Source: Trebonia sp.
GTDB taxonomy: Bacteria; Actinomycetota; Actinomycetes; Streptosporangiales; Streptosporangiaceae
NCBI GenBank assembly: GCA_030043595.1
Contig: JASHXJ010000277.1
Location: 1 to 15,640, forward strand
Direction of reading: 5' to 3'
Length of the DNA: 15,640 bases
The notes below the pieces were generated by a model. The model searched no databases and was not told the origin of the DNA. It was given only the letters and a program-made list of their open reading frames with translations. The translations under genes and the position numbers were made by a program. Below, piece after piece: positions 6,763 through 12,972 of the stretch. Within the stretch, counting starts at the first letter, position 1. Each line of letters begins with the position of its first letter.

Positions 6763-7007
6763 AAGGAACCAGACCCGTTATCCCGAACGAATCGTTGCTT
6801 CCGCCTCCCTGCTCACACTATTACCGGATATCGGGCAAATCCGGCGAATGGGGCAATGCCGACTGTGACCCACCACCATAGACACGCTGGTCACGGGGTA
6901 TGGCAGGATTGTGCACGCACAAGCGAGGCATAACCTGGACGAACTACCCACTGCGCGCGCTAGTGTTACGTGATGGTGAAGGGCGAACGGTTGCATGGAG
7001 ATCTTCA
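6763..7007 (+). promoter_or_regulatory. Intergenic region upstream of the methyltransferase gene
   Basis: These 245 bases hold no convincing gene and are less GC-rich than the surroundings. Three inverted repeats are visible: CCGGAT/ATCCGG (6824-6829 and 6839-6844), GTGACC/GGTCAC (6865-6870 and 6889-6894), and the TTGTGC/GCACAA dyad at 6909-6922 annotated separately. An open frame from ATG 6900 reads in frame into the methyltransferase, but the conserved protein starts at 7008. Confidence 0.5.
6909..6936 (+). promoter_or_regulatory. Candidate promoter with a 14-bp dyad over its -35 box
   Basis: TTGTGC (6909-6914) and TAACCT (6931-6936, TANNNT) are separated by 16 bases and can act as -35 and -10 boxes, giving a start near 6943 and a leader of about 65 bases before ATG 7008. 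The -35 box is also the left arm of a perfect dyad, TTGTGC-AC-GCACAA (6909-6922), a plausible operator for a dimeric repressor. This is inferred from sequence alone. Confidence 0.4.
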
Positions 7008-7847
7008 ATGACTGAAGGCACGCCGAAAGACATCGGGCAGGCACTCGCGGAAATCGACATCACCCGCCCGAACGTCGCCCGTGTGTACGACTACTTCGTC
7101 GGCGGGAAGGACAACTTCAGCGCCGACCGGGAGTTCGCGCACAAGGCCATGGAAATCGCGCCCAAGGCGCCGCTCGCCGCCCAGGCCAACCGGGAGTTCC
7201 TGCAGCGCGTGGTGCGCTACCTGGTGCGTGAGGCGGGCATCACCCAGTTCCTGGACATCGGCTCGGGGCTGCCCACCGCGGGCAACACGAGCGAAGTCGC
7301 CCACGAGATCGATCCCGGTGTGCATGTCGTCTATGTCGACAACGACCCGATCGTCTACACGCACAGCAAGGCGCTGCTCGCCGATGCCGTGACCGTCGAC
7401 ATCATCAACGCCGACATCCGCAGTCCCGCCGAGATCCTCACCGATCCCGCCGTGCTGCGGCTGCTCGACTTCGACCAGCCCATCGGCCTGCTGCTGCTCG
7501 CGGTCCTGCACCACATCGAGGATTCGGAGGACCCGGCCTGGATCGCGGCCCGGCTCCGCGACGCGATGCCGGCAGGCAGCTACCTCGCGATCTCGAGCTT
7601 CCACATGCCCGGCCCCGAGCTCCCCGAACTGCGGGCCAAGACGATCGAGGGCGAAAAACTCCTCGCCCAGAACCTCGGCAGCGGGCGCTGGCGGGAAGAG
7701 GACCAGATCCAGACCTGGTTCGGCGACTGGGAGATGATACCGCCGGGACTGGTGTCACTCAGGGAATGGCGGCCTCCGGCGGGTGGCCGCATCGAGCACG
7801 ACGAGGTGTACCACAGCTTCTGGGGCGGCGTCGCCAGGAAGAAGTAA
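7008..7847 (+). CDS. SAM-dependent methyltransferase, DUF574/Methyltransf_19 family
   Basis: This encodes 279 residues from ATG 7008, with GGAG (6997-7000) as ribosome binding site; the longer frame from 6900 lacks one. The N-terminal signature NVARVYDYFVGGKDNFSADR (22-41) is characteristic of the actinobacterial DUF574 family. The SAM-binding fold shows FLDIGSGLPT (81-90, motif I), VVYVDNDP (107-114, the acidic ribose-binding position) and NADIR (135-139). LLLLAVLHHIED (161-172) takes the place of motif IV. The length is normal for the family, which is highly expanded in actinomycetes and mostly without known substrates. The gene appears to be a single unit with its own promoter-like region. 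The receptor-like remnant starts 32 bases after its stop, and nothing in the sequence ties the two functionally. Confidence 0.9.
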   Translation: MTEGTPKDIGQALAEIDITRPNVARVYDYFVGGKDNFSADREFAHKAMEIAPKAPLAAQANREFLQRVVRYLVREAGITQFLDIGSGLPTAGNTSEVAHEIDPGVHVVYVDNDPIVYTHSKALLADAVTVDIINADIRSPAEILTDPAVLRLLDFDQPIGLLLLAVLHHIEDSEDPAWIAARLRDAMPAGSYLAISSFHMPGPELPELRAKTIEGEKLLAQNLGSGRWREEDQIQTWFGDWEMIPPGLVSLREWRPPAGGRIEHDEVYHSFWGGVARKK

Positions 7848-7879
7848 CGCTGGTCCACTGAAGCCGGGGGTCGGGGTCG

Positions 7880-8349
7880 ATGTCCGGGGACGATCACGGT
7901 CCGCGCAAGGTCGAGCAGGACGTCAGCGCGCAACGCGACGCGTATGTCGCCGCGCGGGACATCTACGTCGTCCAGCCCGCGCCGGCCGCGCGGCAGCGAC
8001 CGGCCCGGATCTGGGGAACCGTCCCGGCGCGGAAGGCAAGGCCTGGCAGAAGACGGCCGTCGGCACCCCGAAGGGCGCCAGCCTCAACGGCGCCGCGTTC
8101 GCGCCGGGCGGCGCCGCGTGGGCAGTGGGGCAAATCGCCAGCCGGACAGCCCTGCACACGCTGATCGCCCGGTGGACCGGAAGCACCTGGACCCGTGTCG
8201 CCAGCCCGAGCCCGGGCAGCGACGACGAGCTCTCCGCGGCCGCGTTCTCCGCACCGGGCAACGGCTGGGCGGTCGGTTCCACCGGATGGGTCACCGCGAT
8301 AACGGTCAAGACCCTGATCCTGCACTGGGATGGCAAGACCTGGAGCTAA
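7880..8349 (+). pseudogene. Decayed receptor gene: NLR-like N-terminus joined out of frame to WAVG-repeat C-terminus
   Basis: From ATG 7880 the first 50 or so codons match the start of the downstream NB-ARC gene. Both have an acidic start, then (Q/G)(R/G)DAYVAARDI, an Ala/Pro-rich spacer, and R(I/V)WG(T/N)VP(A/P)R. The match stops near 8030-8036, exactly where the NB-ARC protein goes on to NPGFTGRKELL. Beyond that, a different frame (-1) encodes about 103 residues from GKAWQKTAV (about 8035) to TAA 8347-8349, with two repeats of the pattern 'L.(G/A)AAF..(P)G..WAVG...TLI..W(T/D)G.TW'. This is typical of actinobacterial WAVG/beta-propeller-like proteins. The simplest reading is one gene for a receptor with an N-terminal signalling motif, NTPase core and beta-propeller sensor that lost its core by deletion. 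Alternatively, two unrelated fragments were joined. In the original frame, translation would run on to 8164 as an unrelated Arg/Pro-rich tail, so a short motif-bearing peptide of 94 residues could still be made. Confidence 0.7.
7931..7972 (+). repeat. Shared signalling motif, copy 1 (in the remnant gene)
   Basis: This encodes QRDAYVAARDIYVV, residues 18-31 of the remnant. It is the N-terminal copy of a motif found again at 8717-8758 and 8820-8861. The alternating pattern suits a beta-arch. Confidence 0.8.
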
Positions 8350-8365
8350 CCGCGATACTGGGGCG

Positions 8366-8773
8366 ATGGCGGGTGAAGAACTGGCGACCCTTGTCGCCGA
8401 CGCGACGCCGTACATTACGGCCGCGGTCAGTGCCTACGGCAGGGCGGTGCTCGCGAAAGTGCAGGACGACGCCGCCGACGCGACGGTAGGGGTGGGGCGG
8501 CGGTTCCTGCAGCGGGTGTTCGGGCACCGACGGGAGGACGAACCGCTGCCGGAGCCGGTGGCCGAGCTTGTCGAATTCCCCGACGACGCGGACGTGCTGG
8601 GTGCGCTGCGGCGGGCGATCCGGCGGCAGCTGGAGGCCGACCCGGAGATGCTGGCGGATTGCCGGACGATCCTTGTCAACGCACCGCAGACGACGGTGAC
8701 GCAGCACATCAAGGCGGGCCGCGACGCCTACGTCGCGGCCCGCGACATGACGATCAACCGGCCCGCCGAGTGA
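8366..8773 (+). CDS. Small helical protein with C-terminal amyloid-like motif, candidate BELL-type effector
   Basis: This encodes 135 residues from ATG 8366. The upstream in-frame ATG 8330 would overlap the remnant gene and adds a non-conserved leader. Residues 5-55 (LATLVADATPYITAAVSAYG..., AVLAKVQDDAADA, GRRFLQRVFG) and 75-105 (LGALRRAIRRQLEADPEM) look like helices with no enzyme motif. The last 28 residues change character to TTVTQHIKAGRDAYVAARDM followed by TINRPAE. This tail repeats, almost residue for residue, the N-terminal motif of the next protein (DAYVAARD in both). In described BASS systems a small helical BELL domain, thought to disrupt membranes like fungal HeLo/HELL domains, carries the amyloid motif at its C-terminus and sits beside the NLR gene. 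Size, layout and neighbour fit. The BELL assignment is inferred, not shown by a profile match. The stop TGA 8771-8773 lies 4 bases before the next start, so the pair is probably co-translated. Confidence 0.75.
   Translation: MAGEELATLVADATPYITAAVSAYGRAVLAKVQDDAADATVGVGRRFLQRVFGHRREDEPLPEPVAELVEFPDDADVLGALRRAIRRQLEADPEMLADCRTILVNAPQTTVTQHIKAGRDAYVAARDMTINRPAE
8717..8758 (+). repeat. Shared signalling motif, copy 2 (C-terminus of the small protein)
   Basis: This encodes GRDAYVAARDMTIN, residues 118-131 of the small protein. At DNA level, 17 bases (8726-8742) are identical to 8829-8845 in the NB-ARC gene. Confidence 0.9.
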
Positions 8774-8777
8774 CCCG

Positions 8778-10889
8778 GTGTCCGCCGACGAGCCGCAGGT
8801 ACAGCAGGAGGTAGCGCCACAAGGGGATGCCTACGTCGCGGCCCGGGACATCCACATCCACCAGGCCACGGCGCCAGCCCCGGCCGTCCGGCACCGTGTC
8901 TGGGGCAACGTGCCGCCGCGGAACCCGGGATTCACCGGGCGGAAGGAACTGCTGCGCGAGGTTCGCGGCGCGCTGATCGCCGGCGACCGGGCGGTGGTGC
9001 AGGCGCTGCACGGCATGGGCGGCGTCGGCAAGACCCAGCTCGCGATCGAGTATGCGCACAAGCATGCGGACAGCTATGACGTGGTGTGGTGGATCAGCGC
9101 GGAGCAGCCGGCGCTGATCGCCGAGCAGTTCGCGGCCCTGGCCGCGAAGCTGGGCTGCGCTTCTCCTGGCGCCGATCTGGCGGTAGTCAGGCAGGCTGTC
9201 TTGGAGGACTTGCGCGAACGTGGCGGTTGGTTGCTGGTCTTCGACAACGCCGAACGCCCCGAGGACATCGCGGCATGGCTGCCTGATGGCGGCGGCCGCG
9301 TGCTGATCACTTCCCGCGCGCACGGCTGGCATGAGATCGCGGAGTCCGTCGACGTCGACGTGCTGGACCGCACGGAGTCGGTAGCGATCCTGCGCAAGCG
9401 CGTCCGCGGCATGCCGGAGGCGGACGCGGACCGGGTCGCCGCGGCCGTGGGCGACCTGCCGCTGGCGCTCGCGCAGGCCGCGAGCTACCTGGCGGACACG
9501 GGCATGCCCGTCACGGAGTACGCCGACTTGCTGGCCGACCGCGCGGCGGAAATCCTCGACCAGGGGCGGCCGTCGTCGTATCCGCGCTCGCTCGCGGCGG
9601 TGACCCAGCTCGCGTTCGAGCGACTACGCGACGAGGATCCGGCCGCGGCCGATCTCGCGGGGATCTGCGCCTTCCTCGCACCGGAGCCGATTCCCGCTCA
9701 GTGGTTCACCGAAGCGACGGAAGAGCTGCCTGATCGCATCCGCGAACCCGCGGCCGATCCGGTGACGTGGCGGGGAATGCTTGGCCAGCTCGGCCGCAGT
9801 GCGCTGGCCCGCATCGGTCCCGACGGGCTCGTCATGCACCGCCTCACCCAGGCGATCCTGCGCGGCAGTCAGCCACCTGGTCAGGCCGAGGCTGCGCGTG
9901 ACCTGGCAGGCCGGGTCCTGAAAGGCAACTATCCAGGGGATCCCAACACGCCCGGAAGCTGGCCGGCCTGGGCGCGCGTGCTGCCGCACCTGCTTGCGCT
10001 CGATCCGGCGACGTCCGGCAGTACGGATATACGGGACATGGCTACCAACGCGGCCTGGTACCTGCTCGTGCGCGGTGATGCCCGCGGTACTCACGAGCTG
10101 GCAGGCCACTTGTATAACGAGTGGCGGATCCTGGGACCAGATGACCGCCGCACCCTGGCCAGCGCCAACACTCTGGCACTTGCCCTGAGCGATATGGGGC
10201 GCTACGCGGAAGCCCGTCAAGTCTGCGAGGATATTCACTCCCGGCATCGCCGGCTCTACGGTGACGAACACCCGCGTACATTCGTCACGGCCACCAACCT
10301 CGCTAGCGTCCTGTACAAGCTGGGCGATTACCAGGCGGCGTGCGAGCTGGCCGAGGAGACGCTGGCGCGGCGGCGCCGGCTGCTCGGCGAGGACCACCCT
10401 GACACACTAACGTCGGCCCAGGGGCTTGGTGTGTATCTGCTCTCCCGTGGCGACCACCAGGCGGCGCGGGCGCTCGATGAGGACACGCTGGCGCGGCAGC
10501 GCCGGGTGCGCGGCGGGGACCACCCACAGACCCTCAACACCGCGAACAACCTCGTCGCCGACCTGCATGAGTTGGGGGAGCACAGGGCGGCGCGCGAACT
10601 GGCGGAGCAGACGCTGGCCCGGCAGCGCCAGGTGCTCGGCGAGGACCACCCGTACACGCTCATGTCAGCTCACAACCTCGCCGCCATTCTGTACACGCTC
10701 GGGGACTACCACGCAGCGCGCGAACTGCTCACGGACGCCCTGGCGCGGCGGCGCCGGGTACTGGGCGAGAACCACCCTTACACGCAGCGGTCGGTCGACA
10801 AACTCGCGGAAGTCATGCGGGCGGTGGAGGCGCCGCTTCCCGGCAGTGACGGTGGCGGGCAGGGAGACAGCCGGGATCGTTCGGGATAA
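8778..10889 (+). CDS. NLR-like NB-ARC/TPR protein, candidate receptor of the signalling pair
   Basis: This encodes 703 residues, starting at GTG 8778. Residues 15-28 hold the shared motif QGDAYVAARDIHIH, then an Ala/Pro linker and WGNVPPRNPGFTGR (42-55), the usual lead-in to an actinobacterial NB-ARC domain. The NTPase shows P-loop GMGGVGKT (79-86), Walker B LLVFDNA (152-158), a sensor-like VLITSR (175-180), GDLPLALAQA (225-234, the GLPL-type motif) and LVMHRLTQ (351-358, at the MHD position). Residues 456-680 form kinesin-light-chain-type TPRs of 42 residues, 'NLA..L..LGDY.AAREL.E..LARRR.VLGEDHP.T'. Known relatives are STAND regulators that oligomerise when the TPR part senses a ligand. Here the N-terminal motif would then template the matching tail of the small upstream protein. 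FxSxx-COOH system TPR proteins share this architecture, but no FxSxx peptide gene is present. The 3' end is 5 bases from the convergent RidA gene. Confidence 0.9.
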   Translation: MSADEPQVQQEVAPQGDAYVAARDIHIHQATAPAPAVRHRVWGNVPPRNPGFTGRKELLREVRGALIAGDRAVVQALHGMGGVGKTQLAIEYAHKHADSYDVVWWISAEQPALIAEQFAALAAKLGCASPGADLAVVRQAVLEDLRERGGWLLVFDNAERPEDIAAWLPDGGGRVLITSRAHGWHEIAESVDVDVLDRTESVAILRKRVRGMPEADADRVAAAVGDLPLALAQAASYLADTGMPVTEYADLLADRAAEILDQGRPSSYPRSLAAVTQLAFERLRDEDPAAADLAGICAFLAPEPIPAQWFTEATEELPDRIREPAADPVTWRGMLGQLGRSALARIGPDGLVMHRLTQAILRGSQPPGQAEAARDLAGRVLKGNYPGDPNTPGSWPAWARVLPHLLALDPATSGSTDIRDMATNAAWYLLVRGDARGTHELAGHLYNEWRILGPDDRRTLASANTLALALSDMGRYAEARQVCEDIHSRHRRLYGDEHPRTFVTATNLASVLYKLGDYQAACELAEETLARRRRLLGEDHPDTLTSAQGLGVYLLSRGDHQAARALDEDTLARQRRVRGGDHPQTLNTANNLVADLHELGEHRAARELAEQTLARQRQVLGEDHPYTLMSAHNLAAILYTLGDYHAARELLTDALARRRRVLGENHPYTQRSVDKLAEVMRAVEAPLPGSDGGGQGDSRDRSG
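8820..8861 (+). repeat. Shared signalling motif, copy 3 (N-terminus of the NB-ARC protein)
   Basis: This encodes QGDAYVAARDIHIH, residues 15-28 of the NB-ARC protein. It lies 103 bases downstream of copy 2 in the neighbouring gene, with an identical 17-base core. Confidence 0.9.
10278..10781 (+). repeat. Four tandem 126-bp TPR-coding units
   Basis: Bases 10278-10403, 10404-10529, 10530-10655 and 10656-10781 each encode one 42-residue unit (residues 501-542, 543-584, 585-626 and 627-668). The DNA is also similar between units, most clearly in the stretch that encodes LARQRRVLGEDHP. A more diverged unit precedes them (residues 459-500). Such arrays can change copy number by recombination. Confidence 0.85.
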
Positions 10890-10894
10890 TGTCC

Positions 10895-11386
10895 TTAATC
10901 CACCGCTACCTCGGCTTCGATTTCTACGGGGATGTTGAACGGGAGGGCGGCTACTCCGATCGCGGAGCGGGCGTGCGAGCCGGCGTCGGGTCCCCACAGG
11001 TCGATGATGAGGTCGGAGAAACCGTTGATGACGGCGGGTGTCCTGGTGAACCCGGGAGCCGTGTTCACCATGCCGAATACCCGCAGCCACCCCGTGACCC
11101 GGTCCAGGTCGCCGAGGGCGCGCTGGAGGCTGGCGATGACAGCAAGGCAGGTCAGCCGGGCCGCCTCGTAGGCCTGCTCCTCGGTGACGTCGGCGCCGAC
11201 CTTGCCGAGCGTCGCGATGAGCGAGCCGTCGGGCTGCAGGGGGCCGTGGCCGGAGACGAAGGCGCGGCCAGGGCCGCGGTCGCTCCACAGCCGGACCCAC
11301 GGGAACGGGAGCGCCAGGCCGGACGGTGTTTGCATGGGCTGCGGGAGCTCGAGGCCGAGGTCGGCCAGGCGGCGTTCGATGCGCAT
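10895..11386 (-). CDS. RidA (YjgF/UK114) family protein
   Basis: This encodes 163 residues from ATG 11386 on the minus strand. The start MRIERRLADLGLELPQP is the usual opening of the actinobacterial RidA subgroup of about 150-160 residues. AFVSGHGPLQPDG (about 42-54) corresponds to the 'vfvSGq.p...dG' strand. TCLAVIASLQRALGDLDRVT (about 79-98) is the central helix, and SARSAIGVAALPFNIPVEIEAEVAV, read in two parts, is the C-terminal 'R..vgv..LP....vEie..a' motif. The conserved Arg of that motif binds substrate carboxylates in canonical RidA, which hydrolyses reactive enamine/imine intermediates formed by PLP enzymes. Many relatives, especially this subgroup, have no known reaction. The gene diverges from cobQ, leaving only 28 bases between the start codons, and its end nearly touches the NB-ARC gene. 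Cytoplasmic and probably trimeric, by family. Confidence 0.88.
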   Translation of the reverse strand: MRIERRLADLGLELPQPMQTPSGLALPFPWVRLWSDRGPGRAFVSGHGPLQPDGSLIATLGKVGADVTEEQAYEAARLTCLAVIASLQRALGDLDRVTGWLRVFGMVNTAPGFTRTPAVINGFSDLIIDLWGPDAGSHARSAIGVAALPFNIPVEIEAEVAVD

Positions 11387-11414
11387 ACGCGCAATCTTGC
11401 CGCAGACTGAGGGC

Positions 11415-12953
11415 ATGCGCGGGTCACTGCTTGTCGCGGGTACCACGTCGGACGCGGGCAAGTCGGTGCTGACCGCGGGGATCTGCCGCTGGCTCGCCCG
11501 TGAGGGCGTCATGGTGGCTCCCTTCAAGGCCCAGAACATGTCCAACAACTCCATGGTCACGGCCGACGGCGCGGAGATCGGGCGGGCGCAGGCGATGCAG
11601 GCCGCGGCGGCCGGCGTGCCCGCGGAGGCAGCCATGAACCCCGTGCTGCTCAAGCCCGGCAGCGACCTGCGCAGCCATCTGGTGGTGCTCGGGCAGCCCG
11701 CTGGTGAAGCTAGCGCCGTGGGGTACTGGGGGAGCGGGGAGGGGCGGGCGAGGTTGTTCGGCGTGGTGCTGGAGGCATATGACGACCTGCGGTCCCGCTT
11801 CGACGTCGTGGTCTGCGAGGGCGCCGGGTCGCCGGCCGAGATCAACCTGCGGCGGCACGACATCGTGAACATGGGGCTGGCGCAGGCACGCGGGCTGCCG
11901 GTGGTGGTGGTCGGCGACATCGACCGGGGCGGGGTGTTCGCCGCGCTGTACGGCACGCTGGCGCTGCTTTCTCCAGACGATCAGGCGCTGATCGCTGGCT
12001 TCGTCATCAACAAGTTCCGCGGTGACGTCAGCCTGCTCGCGCCGGCGGTGCGTGAGCTGCAGGCGCTCACCGGCAGACCGGTGCTCGGAGTGGTGCCCTG
12101 GCTGCCGGGGATCTGGCTCGATGCCGAGGACGCCGTCGTAGTTGAGCGGTCGGCGGGCTCGCCCTTGGGGGCTGCCCCTGTGGGCGAGACGCTGCGGGTG
12201 GCGGTGATCCGGCTGCCGCGGATCTCCAACTTCACCGACGTCGACGCGCTCGCGCTCGAGCCTGGTGTCGCGGTGCGGTTCTCTGCCTCTGCGGCCGACG
12301 TTGCCGAGGCAGACCTGGTGGTGGTCCCCGGCACGCGGGCGACGGTCGCGGATCTCGGCTGGCTGCGCGAGCGCGGGCTGGATGCGGCGCTGGCGCGGCG
12401 AGCGGCCAGCGGCCGGTCAGTGCTGGGTATCTGCGGCGGCTACCAGATCCTCGGCTCGGTTATCGATGACGGGGTCGAGAGCACGTCTGCTAACGTCTGC
12501 GGGCTGGGCCTGCTGCCGGTGACGACGCGGTTCGCCGCGGACAAGGTGCTCGGGCGGCCGTCGGGCTATGCGGGTCAGCTGCCCGTGGCCGGGTACGAGA
12601 TCCACCACGGTGCGGTTTCCGTGCACGGCGGGGAGCCATGGTTCACGAGCTCGCCGGGCGGCGGCTCGTTCCTCGACGGGTGCCGGGTCGGCGCGGTGGA
12701 CGGCACGCTGTGGCACGGCGTCTTCGAGAACGACGCGTTCCGGCAGGCGTACCTGGCGCAGGCCGCTGCCCGCGCGGGGCGGGGATGGGTTCCGGTGCCG
12801 GGCACCTCGTTCGAGGCGGCGCGGCAGGCGCAGTTCGATGTGCTGGCGGATGCCGTCGAGCAGCACCTCGACACCGGCGCCTTGCTGCGGATCATCGGGG
12901 AAGGGGCGGCTTCCGGGATGCCCGTGCTGCGCCCGGCCCTGGGGCCGGCCTGA
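11415..12953 (+). CDS. cobQ: Cobyric acid synthase
   Basis: This encodes 512 residues from ATG 11415. The protein starts directly with LLVAGTTSDAGKS, the usual family start with the ATP-binding P-loop (about 9-17). APFKAQNMSNNSMVT (about 35-49) and NPVLLKPGSD (about 75-84) are cobyric acid synthase hallmarks, as are CEGAGSPAEINL and GDIDRGGVFA. The C-terminal class I glutamine amidotransferase domain carries the nucleophile Cys340 in LGICGGYQ and the catalytic His434 in TLWHGVFE. The enzyme amidates adenosylcobyrinate a,c-diamide at positions b, d, e and g using glutamine and ATP, in cobalamin biosynthesis. GAGGG lies only one base from this ATG, too close to be a normal ribosome binding site, and an upstream ATG at 11379 has none, so the start is set by homology. 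No other cobalamin genes are in the window. Confidence 0.95.
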   Translation: MRGSLLVAGTTSDAGKSVLTAGICRWLAREGVMVAPFKAQNMSNNSMVTADGAEIGRAQAMQAAAAGVPAEAAMNPVLLKPGSDLRSHLVVLGQPAGEASAVGYWGSGEGRARLFGVVLEAYDDLRSRFDVVVCEGAGSPAEINLRRHDIVNMGLAQARGLPVVVVGDIDRGGVFAALYGTLALLSPDDQALIAGFVINKFRGDVSLLAPAVRELQALTGRPVLGVVPWLPGIWLDAEDAVVVERSAGSPLGAAPVGETLRVAVIRLPRISNFTDVDALALEPGVAVRFSASAADVAEADLVVVPGTRATVADLGWLRERGLDAALARRAASGRSVLGICGGYQILGSVIDDGVESTSANVCGLGLLPVTTRFAADKVLGRPSGYAGQLPVAGYEIHHGAVSVHGGEPWFTSSPGGGSFLDGCRVGAVDGTLWHGVFENDAFRQAYLAQAAARAGRGWVPVPGTSFEAARQAQFDVLADAVEQHLDTGALLRIIGEGAASGMPVLRPALGPA

Positions 12954-12972
12954 GTTTTCTTGCTGTTATCGG

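Noticed and set aside
7783..7879. Continuous plus-strand frame running from the end of the methyltransferase gene into the WAVG segment
   Set aside because: The part before about 8030 is an out-of-frame reading of the methyltransferase tail and the motif region, with Arg-rich artefactual sequence. Only the part after the junction is genuine.
7880..8349. Programmed -1 frameshift joining the motif to the WAVG repeats
   Set aside because: No slippery heptamer or following stem was evident at 8028-8040, and homology to the NB-ARC gene stops abruptly there, which fits a deletion junction better.
10278..10781. CRISPR-like or other non-coding direct repeats
   Set aside because: The 126-bp period is in frame and encodes 42-residue TPR units. 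It is a coding repeat.
8778..10889. FxSxx-COOH peptide-maturation system built around the NB-ARC/TPR protein
   Set aside because: The TPR protein has a similar architecture, but no radical SAM gene and no short peptide ending in FxSxx is visible in the window. The neighbour that shares a motif points to a different kind of system.
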